Part shown: positions 27,735-35,861 of the stretch, piece by piece
How positions within the stretch are numbered: position 1 is the stretch's first letter
How the letters are laid out: each line of letters begins with the position of its first letter
Assembly (NCBI GenBank): GCA_025499625.1
Contig: JAFMVD010000004.1
Span: forward strand, 1-64,000
Direction: 5' to 3'
DNA length: 64,000 nucleotides
From: Carboxylicivirga fragile
GTDB taxonomy: Bacteria; Bacteroidota; Bacteroidia; Bacteroidales; Marinilabiliaceae
Made by a program: the position numbers and the translations under genes
The notes under the pieces: generated by a model
The model's database searches: none
The model's input: only the letters and a program-made list of their open reading frames with translations
What the model was told of the DNA's origin: nothing

Positions 27735-29279
27735 ATGAAGGCTCTATATTCACTAACTATTTTTATTCTACTAACAGGTGTTCTGCAAGCACAATCTTCT
27801 GAACATGTTTTAGATTATACAATCACAGAAACGTATGATGAAACTACAGGGACATTAGTTAATAGTTCTAAGAAATCTTACGCCTTTGATTCCAATGGAA
27901 ATCGGACATTGGCAGTAAGCTATAATTGGGATTCGACCCTCAATGATTGGGTAGGAAGTTCTAAAAATGAATTTACTTATGATTCCAATGGAAATGAGAC
28001 TTTGGAAATATTATATAATTGGGATTCTACCCTCAATGACTGGGTAGGAACTTCTAAAAGTGAATCTAGTTATGATTCCAATGGAAATCGGACGTTGGCA
28101 GTAAGCTATAATTGGGATTCCACCCTCAATGACTGGGTAGGAAATTTTAAATCTGTATACACCTATGATTCCAATGGAAATGAGACCTTGAATGCACGCT
28201 ATAATTGGAATTCCACCCTCAATGATTGGGTAGGTAAAAATTATAAATATGAATATAGTTATGATTCCAATGGAAATCGGACGTTGCATGTGGATTATCG
28301 TTGGGATACCGCCATTAATGATTGGGTTGGATATGTGAAATGGGAATATAGTTGTGATACCAATGGAAATCGGATATTGTCTACACGCTATAATTGGGAT
28401 TCCACCCTCAATGACTGGGTAGGAACTTCTAAGTATGAATATACTTATGATTCCAATGGAAATGAGACTTTAAAAGCATTATATAATTGGGATTCGACCC
28501 TCAACGATTGGGTAGGAACTTCTAAGTATGAACATACTTATGATTCCAATGGAAATGAGACTTTGAAAGTATTATATAAGTGGGTTTCGATCTTCAACGA
28601 TTGGGTAAGATATGTGAAATATGAATATAGTTATGATTCCAATGGAAATGAGACCCTGAAAACAATCTATAATTGGGATTCCGCCCTCAATGACTGGGTA
28701 GGAAGATCTAAATATGAACATTCTTATGATTACGATGGAAATGAGACCTTGAATGCACAATATAGTTGGGATTCCACCCTCAATTATTGGGTAGGAGATT
28801 TTAAATGGGAATATAGTTATGATTCCAATGGGAAAATGACGTTGATTGTAGACTATAATTGGGATATTACCTTAAATGATTGGGTAGGAAGTTCTAAGTA
28901 TGAAAATAGTTTTGATTCCAATGGAAATAGAACGTTGTCTGCAACGCACAATTGGGATTCTACACTCAATGATTGGTACTTGTCATCTCGAACTACTTTA
29001 TATTACACAGAACCCATATCAACTAGATTAAATGATATTATAGAATTCAATTATAAAATTTATCCAAATCCATCTACTGATTTCATATGCATTGATGTAA
29101 CCGAATCGGTAAAAACCATATCTATTCAAATATTTGATGTAAGTGGATTAAAGGTATTAACTCAAGAATTAAATACGAATAATCAAATTCCTGTTGCTCA
29201 TTTACCAAGGGGGATGTATATCATTAAATTAGTGGAAGGGAATAGCTTGGTTAAAAACACTAAGTTATTATTGAAATAA
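27735..29279 (+). CDS. T9SS-secreted protein of twelve YD-like repeats
   Basis: A Sec signal peptide (MKALYSLTIFILLTGVLQAQ) starts at ATG 27735; an upstream ATG at 27684 would only add residues in front of it. The body is twelve tandem 29-residue units of the type YDSNGNETL...YNWDSTLNDWVG. The C-terminal 75 residues form a type A T9SS sorting domain: IYPNPSTDF, then ISIQIFDVSGLKVL, ending MYIIKLVEGNS...KLLLK. The protein is therefore exported through the outer membrane and probably attached to the surface. The repeats resemble short RHS/YD units; ligand unknown. Similar terminator sequences lie on both sides of the gene. Confidence 0.88.
   Translation: MKALYSLTIFILLTGVLQAQSSEHVLDYTITETYDETTGTLVNSSKKSYAFDSNGNRTLAVSYNWDSTLNDWVGSSKNEFTYDSNGNETLEILYNWDSTLNDWVGTSKSESSYDSNGNRTLAVSYNWDSTLNDWVGNFKSVYTYDSNGNETLNARYNWNSTLNDWVGKNYKYEYSYDSNGNRTLHVDYRWDTAINDWVGYVKWEYSCDTNGNRILSTRYNWDSTLNDWVGTSKYEYTYDSNGNETLKALYNWDSTLNDWVGTSKYEHTYDSNGNETLKVLYKWVSIFNDWVRYVKYEYSYDSNGNETLKTIYNWDSALNDWVGRSKYEHSYDYDGNETLNAQYSWDSTLNYWVGDFKWEYSYDSNGKMTLIVDYNWDITLNDWVGSSKYENSFDSNGNRTLSATHNWDSTLNDWYLSSRTTLYYTEPISTRLNDIIEFNYKIYPNPSTDFICIDVTESVKTISIQIFDVSGLKVLTQELNTNNQIPVAHLPRGMYIIKLVEGNSLVKNTKLLLK
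27876..28985 (+). repeat. Twelve tandem 87-bp coding repeats
   Basis: The DNA encoding the YD-like repeats is itself highly repetitive, with units of 87 bp in which gattccaatggaaat and aattgggattc recur almost unchanged. Such an array can gain or lose units by recombination. It is coding, in one frame, and has no spacer structure. Confidence 0.85.
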
Positions 29280-29316
29280 AGCGTGAATATATTTGGTGTT
29301 GCTTTCTCGACTTCAC

Positions 29317-29360
29317 CAATAAAGAAACTGGTGGTGCATTAATTTGTATCACCCTTTTTT
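29317..29360 (+). terminator. Terminator, copy 2 of a flanking repeat
   Basis: GGTG (29333-29336) pairs with CACC (29350-29353), followed by CTTTTTT. The sequence ggtggtgcattaatttgtat closely repeats that of 27556-27577. It terminates the T9SS cargo gene. Confidence 0.55.
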
Positions 29361-29658
29361 ATAGATGAAAAATATTGTGGTATTTAATTAAAATAATGTT
29401 TGGAGTTGGGTATGTTGATATTTATCGAAGTAATTTTTTCACAAAACCGATCTTTTAAAATTAAGAACTTTGTTAGGCTTATTGAATATGAATAAAGGTG
29501 CTATATTTGTTAGTAATGGGAACAGTTGAGAATTTAATAAACTGCAATGTTCCCAGTAAAATGTTCCCAATGTTAAGGGTGGGGTATTTAATGAATTGAT
29601 AATTAGATTACTGTGATTAATATTTATAATTTTATCAAAAATATAAAAAACTTCAGCA

Positions 29659-30813
29659 ATGCAACGTCGAATTTTAAAATCAGCCATTATATTATCTGTA
29701 TTAGGTTTTATTTGTGTTTCAACTCTTGTGGCTCAAAATATTGAGGTGAAAGGACGAATAGTAGATGCTGAGACCAATAAAGCGGTTGAGTTTGCGAATC
29801 TAGGAATAGTAAATTCGTACATGGGAACAGCTTCTGATTTCAATGGTGATTTTAATTTATTAGTAAGTCAGGATTTTGAGAATAATCTTGTTCGTATTTC
29901 AGCAGTAGGCTATAAAGTTCGTGAGTTGACTTTAAAAGAGCTTTACGATTTGGCACCCGAACCGTTAAAATTATTTCCCCAAAGCTATGGGATTAATCAA
30001 GTGGAAGTGAAGGCTGCTTCAAAACGTTTATATGGTATTTTAAAAACAGCTTCTAATGTAATTTCTGATAATTATTCTGACGCTTATTCATCAAAGGTTT
30101 ATTTCTCACAGACTGTGAATGGTGCTAATACAAGTGAATTAGCTCTGAATTTTTCTGATGAAACTGGTTATGTTGATCGTTCGTACAGTAATGCTTTTGA
30201 AAAGCGTAGTTATGAAGTTAAGGAATTGCGCCGAAATTTTGAGCCCACGCCAATTATTAAAGGCATGTTATTCACTGATGAAGTTTTGGAGTTTGATGTG
30301 GCTCGAATTCGTGGAAATGTGCTTGATGCGGATGTTGTGGATCAGTTTGAGTTAAGTTTAAAGGAAGAAATCGTTTACAATAATGATTCAGTTTGGGTAA
30401 TTGCATACAGTTTAAAAGAAGCTGACTTTGCTACAACTGGAGGTTCAGAGTTGACAGATTACGAGGGGACTATTTATGTGTCGCAATCAGATTATGCTAT
30501 ATTACGAAATGAGCTATCATATACCAGTGGTGGTTTTCATTTGGCCGGAAGAAGTGCTGGACTTTCAAGTAATGAAAACGGCGATTACAAAGTAAGTATT
30601 AGGGTTGATTATCGTAAAAAGAAGGATGGAAAATATGCCTTAAGCAAGATTGAATATCTTGGAAAAGAAATGGGTAAGTTAAAACTTGAACTTTCGTGGG
30701 TTGTTTATGATTATTCCGAAAAGCAAATCAGTTCAGTTTCGTCCAGAGAATACTACAGCGCGAAAGAATCAGATTCGAAGTTTTGGGAGAAGTTTAAATT
30801 ACCTTCAAACTAA
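29659..30813 (+). CDS. CarboxypepD_reg-like secreted protein
   Basis: A 384-aa protein with a signal peptide (ending STLVAQ) followed by a CarboxypepD_reg-like beta-sandwich: IEVKGRIVDAETNKAVEFANLGI, here seen as KGRIVDAETNKAVEFANLG, then GTASDFNGDF. Such domains begin many TonB-dependent receptors, but no plug or barrel follows. The remaining part is beta-rich and resembles the Bacteroidota carboxypeptidase-like regulatory proteins found in the outer membrane or periplasm. It is monocistronic, with 380 nt of upstream DNA holding the preceding terminator and an AT-rich promoter region. Confidence 0.75.
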   Translation: MQRRILKSAIILSVLGFICVSTLVAQNIEVKGRIVDAETNKAVEFANLGIVNSYMGTASDFNGDFNLLVSQDFENNLVRISAVGYKVRELTLKELYDLAPEPLKLFPQSYGINQVEVKAASKRLYGILKTASNVISDNYSDAYSSKVYFSQTVNGANTSELALNFSDETGYVDRSYSNAFEKRSYEVKELRRNFEPTPIIKGMLFTDEVLEFDVARIRGNVLDADVVDQFELSLKEEIVYNNDSVWVIAYSLKEADFATTGGSELTDYEGTIYVSQSDYAILRNELSYTSGGFHLAGRSAGLSSNENGDYKVSIRVDYRKKKDGKYALSKIEYLGKEMGKLKLELSWVVYDYSEKQISSVSSREYYSAKESDSKFWEKFKLPSN

Positions 30814-30845
30814 AGAAAGCCACCCATAGGTAGCTTTCTAAAAAA
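30814..30845. terminator. Bidirectional terminator
   Basis: AGAAAGC (30814-30820) pairs with GCTTTCT (30833-30839) around a short loop, with A-run/T-run on either side. It separates two converging genes. Confidence 0.7.
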
Positions 30846-30868
30846 TATCTGTTGTTGTTTGTTTCTTT

Positions 30869-32365
30869 TTAATTTTCTTGATAGCAGCGAACCCAATCTA
30901 TTTCTATAGCAGCAGAGTTTAGCTTTTCAACATCTTCTAACAAGTGAGAACTTAAAGTTAGGTACATAGGTTCTTGTGGTATGTTGCTGGTTTGCTCATG
31001 CACTTTAACACCATTAACAGTCCATTTTAAGCTGTTCTTTGTCCACTCTAAACCATAAACATAGTAGTCGCTATCAAATTTAGCACCATTAACAGTACTG
31101 ATCTGATGGGCCGTTTTATGGTTCTTATCTGCACTATGGCAGCCAGCGGTGTAACTTTTAGCATTCTTTGAGAACCTAAAAATATCAATTTGAGGGGCAA
31201 TGTTTTCACCTACCATCCAAAAAGCATGGGTAAGTGGTGATGCATGGTCAATTTTTACTTTAACCTCAAACTTTCCGTAAAGTTGACGAAAGCTTTGACC
31301 TGTACTTATAAGTGCAGAACTATAATTAAACTCTTTGGGAACAAAACCAAGTGTCTCATTCCAAACTTTACCCTTAATTTTTTCATTTTTAGTAAGTAAA
31401 CTAGCCGTACTGTTTCGCAATTGTATGTTCTTTTCAGTAAAGAATTGATGTTCGTTAGCTAGTACATAAACATCGTTCATTAAGGCTTTGCCCCAGTAAT
31501 AGCCACTTATCCATTTTTCATTGTTAATAGATTTGGAATCGAAGTCATCTTCAAATGTCAATTTCCATTTGTCAATTTCTTTAAATGGATTTTGCTTTTC
31601 CGTTTTAGAATGCCATATAAATTCCGGTGTCTTCTTTATTTCAGCATATTCCGAAAGCAAGGCATATTCTTCTGATTTCTTAAAACGTTTAGGATCTTCT
31701 AACTCCTTTTTAAATGCCTGGAACTTGTCTGATTCAACCTCTTGCTTTAGTGTTGTGAAACTTACTAAACGTTCTGAATCCTTTATGTTTAGATAGTTCT
31801 TATAATTGGTGGAATTTATTTGTTTATTATAAAACCGAATGTCTGCATTTCTTCGCAAAGAACGAAAGTGTTTGAATTTTTTGTAGTTCTCGGTTTTTTT
31901 GAACCCTTTTTTACTCTTCTCCTCTTTAAATTCCGGACTGTCAAGAAAAAGTTTTAAGTCAGAATATTCATTGAAATTTTTTGAGTTGGCTATTTTAATT
32001 AAGCGCTCTGGAATTCCAGCGTTGTAATATTTAAAGTACTTTTTAAGATCACCAGATTTCTTTAAGGAGAGGTATTCTTTCAAACGCAAATGTTCTTTGC
32101 TATCCTTAAATTTTTCGGTTTTCAGTTTTTCAACTTTTTTCTTAAAGTCACCAGAATTGACAGTCGTGTCAAGTTCTTGAAAGCGTTTGAATTGAGATGA
32201 TGATTCATAATCAACAAATCTTTTGTGGTCAACACTTAGCTTCTCAATATCTGCTTCGTATTTTGAAGTATTCGGGTATTTGCTACCAAATATGGTTTGA
32301 ATAAATGAGGCCATACTGTCTTTACGTTTTTGGGTGATTGAGCCTATGATACGGTTTTCCGTCAA
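30869..32365 (-). CDS. GH16-fold protein lacking catalytic glutamates
   Basis: Residues about 265-498 are a glycoside hydrolase family 16 (laminarinase-like) jelly roll: WKLTFEDDFDSKSINNEKW, YGKFEVKVKI, AFWMVGEN, YVYGLEWTKNSLKW and a terminal IEIDWVRCY. The GH16 active site ExDxxE is replaced by Gln392-Ile-Asp394-Ile-Phe-Arg397, so nucleophile and acid/base are both lost; only the middle Asp stays. Residues 1-265 are repetitive, charged helices with recurring FKxF/SxxFK phrases. No signal peptide is visible, unusual for GH16. Probably a carbohydrate-binding or structural protein rather than an enzyme. Confidence 0.85.
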   Translation of the reverse strand: MTENRIIGSITQKRKDSMASFIQTIFGSKYPNTSKYEADIEKLSVDHKRFVDYESSSQFKRFQELDTTVNSGDFKKKVEKLKTEKFKDSKEHLRLKEYLSLKKSGDLKKYFKYYNAGIPERLIKIANSKNFNEYSDLKLFLDSPEFKEEKSKKGFKKTENYKKFKHFRSLRRNADIRFYNKQINSTNYKNYLNIKDSERLVSFTTLKQEVESDKFQAFKKELEDPKRFKKSEEYALLSEYAEIKKTPEFIWHSKTEKQNPFKEIDKWKLTFEDDFDSKSINNEKWISGYYWGKALMNDVYVLANEHQFFTEKNIQLRNSTASLLTKNEKIKGKVWNETLGFVPKEFNYSSALISTGQSFRQLYGKFEVKVKIDHASPLTHAFWMVGENIAPQIDIFRFSKNAKSYTAGCHSADKNHKTAHQISTVNGAKFDSDYYVYGLEWTKNSLKWTVNGVKVHEQTSNIPQEPMYLTLSSHLLEDVEKLNSAAIEIDWVRCYQEN

Positions 32366-32858
32366 TAAGGTTAATGAAATATGCTAAAAAAAATCCTAAT
32401 TGGAAAATAATGTGCGTTTTTGATTTTCAGATGTTCGAAATCGGTCATTATAAAATTCTCTTCAAAATCCGTAATGCTAACAATATTAGGTTTTTGTGAT
32501 TTTTGGACTGATGCTTGATATGTTAATATTAGAATATTTAATAATGAATGGAATGCCATTCGGCAATTAATTAAGTTTTAAGAAAATTGAGAAGAATATT
32601 TTCTATTAATAAAGTTTAACAATTGCATTTAAGTCTTTTTGATAAATTAACATGTGGTTAAAGTAGTTGAATATCAGTAGAAAGTGGTGTTTGTAGGAGT
32701 CGGAATTCATACTTTGCTTATGTTTTGAAAGAAGTAAAAAGGCTAATTGATTTAGATCATGAATTTGTTGAACGGAAAATGTGTGTTTTGCACAATATTT
32801 CAAAAAAGCGTTTAAAAATTCACAAACCAACGGAGTATTAAAGTTAAATAATCGAGAT
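32366..32858. other. Divergent intergenic region
   Basis: About 490 nt between the divergent GH16-like gene and the VTC gene. It is very AT-rich and should hold both promoters. No supported gene is seen: the open frames here are short and of low-complexity composition. Confidence 0.5.
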
Positions 32859-33638
32859 ATGAATGTTTTAACTAATTTGATAAGTTTTTTTGACACTATA
32901 CAGCTGAACGATACTGGTAGAGTAAAATTGCTCAATAGAATTGATACTAAATTTTTATTATCTCCAAAGGCACTCGTAGATTGTTTGTCAGCCCACATCG
33001 AAGATTACGAAGTGGTTGAAATAAATAATGAACGTGTTCTTAATTATGAAACTAAATATTTTGATACGTCTGATTTAAATATGTATTACGAGCATCACAA
33101 TGGTAAAGCTCGTCGTTACAAGGTTAGATATCGTCGTTATGCCGAAAGTGGTGATCAGTTTTTAGAAGTTAAATACAAAGAAAAGAATAGAACACATAAG
33201 CAACGCATCGCTGTAGATGGATTTCAATCCCACCTTTCTGGCAATAACGAAGACTTTATAGAAAATGTAACGCCATATAGAGCTGACGAATTATTTCCTT
33301 CTATTACTACTAAATTTAAGCGCATTACACTCGTCAATAAAAAAGTGTGTGAGCGTATTACCATAGATTTAAATATAAACTTTTCCAATACTGATTCTGA
33401 TTTTGAACTAAAAAACTGTGTTATTGTTGAGATTAAAAGAAATAAAGAGGATGTATACTCTTCGTTTGCTCGAACAATTAAAGAACATGGATTTTTACCA
33501 TTATCTATTAGTAAATATTGTTTAGGAACAGTAGCTTTGAAAGACGGAGTGAAGTATAATCGTTTTAAACCTCGCTTACGCAAAGTTGATAGTTTAATGG
33601 CTCAAGAAGAAAATAATCACTTTGCGTTAGTTGTGTAA
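32859..33638 (+). CDS. VTC-type polyphosphate polymerase domain protein
   Basis: About 259 aa from ATG 32859. The protein matches the VTC (CYTH-superfamily tunnel) domain: LLNRIDTKFLLS near the N-terminus, YFDTSDLNMYYEHHNGKARR, KVRYRRY, FLEVKYKEKNRT and VIVEIKRN, giving the basic and acidic residues that line the triphosphate tunnel. Family members make inorganic polyphosphate from nucleoside triphosphate, or act on similar polyanions. The longer frame back to 32781 adds residues unlike the family. It is followed after 10 nt by a DUF4956 gene, a conserved bacterial pairing. Confidence 0.85.
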   Translation: MNVLTNLISFFDTIQLNDTGRVKLLNRIDTKFLLSPKALVDCLSAHIEDYEVVEINNERVLNYETKYFDTSDLNMYYEHHNGKARRYKVRYRRYAESGDQFLEVKYKEKNRTHKQRIAVDGFQSHLSGNNEDFIENVTPYRADELFPSITTKFKRITLVNKKVCERITIDLNINFSNTDSDFELKNCVIVEIKRNKEDVYSSFARTIKEHGFLPLSISKYCLGTVALKDGVKYNRFKPRLRKVDSLMAQEENNHFALVV

Positions 33639-33648
33639 ATAGCTAATT

Positions 33649-34302
33649 ATGTTTGAGATTTCTGAAGGATCTGTTTTATTAAGTTTATTTGTTCGTTTTG
33701 TTTCCAATTTTTTAGTGCTAGCCATTATTGTTTGGGGAATTTATTTTCCATCGGCCAGACGTAAGGAGTATGTTTTTACATATGCCTTAATTAGCAAGAC
33801 AGTTTTCTTTATGACTTTCTTCTTGGCTTCAGTAGAGCTTGAATTAGGTTTTGCACTGGGTTTATTCGCTATTTTTGGTATCATTCGATATCGAACATCA
33901 ACCATTCCTATTCGAGAGATGACTTATCTGTTTTTATTAATCGCTGTAGCGGTTATTAATGCAGTGTCGCTTGAAGAATACTTGTTTCCAGAAGTTTTTA
34001 TTGCCAATGTAGTGTTTGTTTTGTTGGCGTTTTTGATGGAGAAGTTGTGGATGAACAAAGGGGAACAACGAAAAACAATTGTCTACGAAAAAATTGAGCT
34101 ACTTCGTCCCGAAAAAAGAGAAGCACTTCATGACGATTTACATCGACGAACAGGATTGGATATTCATAAAGTAGAAATTGGTCACATTGATTTCTTAAAA
34201 GACACAGCCGTGTTGACGGTATATTTTTCATCTATCAAATCCGACACTATCTTGTCAGATTTTGAGGTAATTAATGGTTCGAATGTTGAAGAGGTGGATT
34301 AA
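33649..34302 (+). CDS. DUF4956 membrane protein
   Basis: A 217-aa protein with about four to five membrane helices in its first 130 residues and the family signature FAIFGIIRYRTSTIPIREMTYLF, of which IFGIIRYRT is the core. The C-terminal 80 residues are a soluble alpha/beta domain (LRPEKREALHDDLHRRTGLD). DUF4956 genes are commonly neighbours of VTC-domain genes and are thought to act with them at the membrane, but the exact role is not known. Its end overlaps the next gene by 29 nt. Confidence 0.88.
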   Translation: MFEISEGSVLLSLFVRFVSNFLVLAIIVWGIYFPSARRKEYVFTYALISKTVFFMTFFLASVELELGFALGLFAIFGIIRYRTSTIPIREMTYLFLLIAVAVINAVSLEEYLFPEVFIANVVFVLLAFLMEKLWMNKGEQRKTIVYEKIELLRPEKREALHDDLHRRTGLDIHKVEIGHIDFLKDTAVLTVYFSSIKSDTILSDFEVINGSNVEEVD

Positions 34303-35329
34303 ATTTTTTTTAATTTCAATTGTTTGTTTTGTTGGTTCTTCTAATTTATTTGGAAGAACAGAAGATATAAAATCTTTTCAAACAGATGATTTGTTCTCAC
34401 ATACCGAACCTCTTGATCTAATAGTATATGCCGATTTTGAGGCCTTAAAATCGAATCGTGATAAAACAGTACCTTATCAGAAAGTAAGCTTGTCATATGT
34501 CAACAATGATACGGACACAATTAAGGTATTATCTCAGATAAGAGTTAGGGGTAATTACCGTTTAAGAGAAACAACTTGTAGTTTTCCTCCACTCAAGTTC
34601 AAGTTTAGATCAAGAGATGTTGATTCAACCATTTTTGAAGGATGTAATAGACTAAAATTAGTAACGCATTGTCAGGATGATGAAGTTGAGATGCATAACA
34701 GTGCTATGCGCGAATTGTTGGCTTATCAGATCTATAATGAAATCTGTGATTTTAGTTTACAAGTTCGTTTGGTTAATGTCGTCTATGTAGATATTAATAC
34801 AGAAGATAGAGTTACTCAACGAGGCTTTTTTATTGAAGATGTTGAATGTCTGAGTCGTCGAAATAATATGGAGGAATTTAATTCCGTAAACCTAACTATG
34901 GAACAATTGAGTCAAAATAATATGATTCGTATGTCAATGTTCCAGTTGATGATTGGAAATAATGATTGGTCGGTTCCTAAGTTACATAACGTTGTTTTAA
35001 TGCGGGAAGGAACCCATACGCCTCCAATAGCAGTACCTTATGATTTTGATATGTCTGCATTTGTAAATGCACCATATCGTAAGTCTATCTTGGGTGAAGA
35101 AGAGGTTAGGTGTGTTTATAAGGGGCATCGTGTCGAAGTGGAAGAATTGGAAGAAACAATTGATTTATTTGTTGAACGACGCGGAGCCATTGTTGATTTA
35201 ATCCTGGATTTTCCCTATTTGGATGTCAAAAATAAGCAACTTTGCCTTCAAAAAATTGATGAGTTCTACAATTTGTTTGACCATAAATCAAGTATTCGCC
35301 GCACATTCGTTTCTAAACCAAAATCATAG
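34274..35329 (+). CDS. CotH-like secreted protein
   Basis: A 351-aa protein with an N-terminal signal (FFLISIVCFVGSSNLFG). It has the pattern of CotH-like proteins of Bacteroidota: SQIRVRGNYRLRETTC, FPPLKFKF, NRLKLVTHCQDD, MLIGNNDWS-type MIGNNDWSVPKLHN and AVPYDFDMS, corresponding to the kinase-like core. CotH of spore formers is a protein kinase; activity here is inference. The start overlaps DUF4956, so it belongs to the VTC operon and probably acts in the periplasm or outside. Confidence 0.75.
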   Translation: MVRMLKRWIKFFLISIVCFVGSSNLFGRTEDIKSFQTDDLFSHTEPLDLIVYADFEALKSNRDKTVPYQKVSLSYVNNDTDTIKVLSQIRVRGNYRLRETTCSFPPLKFKFRSRDVDSTIFEGCNRLKLVTHCQDDEVEMHNSAMRELLAYQIYNEICDFSLQVRLVNVVYVDINTEDRVTQRGFFIEDVECLSRRNNMEEFNSVNLTMEQLSQNNMIRMSMFQLMIGNNDWSVPKLHNVVLMREGTHTPPIAVPYDFDMSAFVNAPYRKSILGEEEVRCVYKGHRVEVEELEETIDLFVERRGAIVDLILDFPYLDVKNKQLCLQKIDEFYNLFDHKSSIRRTFVSKPKS

Positions 35330-35406
35330 CTTTTAGTACAGCCTAGGTGTTAAGTGGTATCAAAAAAAAACCAGTCTTTTTCTGTGTTCCAAAGAATTAT
35401 TTTTTA

Positions 35407-35414
35407 TATTTTTG
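35407..35414 (+). promoter_or_regulatory. -7 box of the tRNA promoter
   Basis: TATTTTTG matches the Bacteroidota TAnnTTTG consensus and lies about 45 nt ahead of tRNA-Gly, so transcription would start near 35420. Confidence 0.5.
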
Positions 35415-35459
35415 CATGCCCTTTTAGAGAAGGGTAAGAGTTATACATCAATAAAAAAT

Positions 35460-35534
<75 letters not shown>

Positions 35535-35548
35535 GTATTTCAGAGACT

Positions 35549-35590
35549 GCCCAGGTGCTGAAATTGGTAGACAGGCATGGTTGAGGGGCA
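35549..35590 (+). pseudogene. Truncated tRNA-Leu, 5' half
   Basis: GCCCAGGTGCTGAAATTGG, then TAGACAGGCATGGTTGAGGGGC, reproduces the acceptor 5' strand, D-arm and anticodon loop (TTGAGGG) of a tRNA-Leu(GAG). After the anticodon loop the sequence no longer folds as a tRNA: variable arm, T-arm and acceptor 3' strand are missing. It lies exactly 180 nt before the same position of the intact tRNA-Leu. Confidence 0.8.
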
Positions 35591-35728
35591 TTTACTAAAC
35601 TTTAGCTACAAAGGACTGCTAAAGCTGATTAATAAAGAGTTATAAAAGAACGTAGCTCAAATGTAGAAAAATTTTTCGGAAACAATTCGGAAACAATCTA
35701 CAGATTTGTAATTTTGGAATAGATACCA
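35591..35728. other. Spacer between tRNA-Leu halves, possible attachment-site scar
   Basis: 138 nt without a gene. It includes an inverted repeat CTTTAGC/GCTAAAG and the tandem direct repeat CGGAAACAAT-CGGAAACAAT, the kind of short repeats bound by tyrosine integrases near attachment cores. Both tRNA copies share TTGAGGGGC at the anticodon loop, a usual crossover place. I infer a deletion scar of an integrated element. Confidence 0.4.
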
Positions 35729-35814
35729 GCCCAGATGGTGAAATTGGTAGACACGTTGGCTTGAGGGGCCAATGCTCGTTTTAGAGCGTGCAAGTTCGAG
35801 TCTTGTTCTGGGCA
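35729..35814 (+). tRNA. tRNA-Leu(GAG)
   Basis: Class II tRNA of 86 nt: acceptor GCCCAGA paired with TCTGGGC, D-arm with GGTAGAC, anticodon stem TTGGC/GCCAA around TTGAGGG (anticodon GAG), a long variable arm GCTCGTTTTAGAGCG, and T-arm GCAAGTTCGAGTCTTGT. Discriminator A; CCA is not encoded. Confidence 0.95.
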
Positions 35815-35817
35815 CAC

Positions 35818-35856
35818 AAAAACTCCCGATTGATTTAGTTCAGTCGGGAGTTTTTA
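35818..35856. terminator. Terminator, inverted partner of 57634-57675
   Basis: ACTCCCGA (35822-35829) pairs with TCGGGAGT (35844-35851), flanked by A-run and T-run. It can end both the tRNA transcript and the minus-strand HNH gene. A 37-nt core matches 33 positions of the reverse complement of the terminator at 57634-57675. Confidence 0.75.
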
Positions 35857-35861
35857 TAAAA

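Noticed and set aside
27876-28985. Regular repeats that could suggest a CRISPR array
   Set aside because: The period is 87 bp with no unique spacers and the whole array is one open frame coding for protein repeats.
32371-32559. 62-codon minus-strand frame upstream of the GH16-like gene
   Set aside because: Low-complexity AT-rich sequence in a divergent promoter region with no support.
35549-35590. Functional second tRNA-Leu
   Set aside because: No T-arm or acceptor 3' strand can be found downstream.
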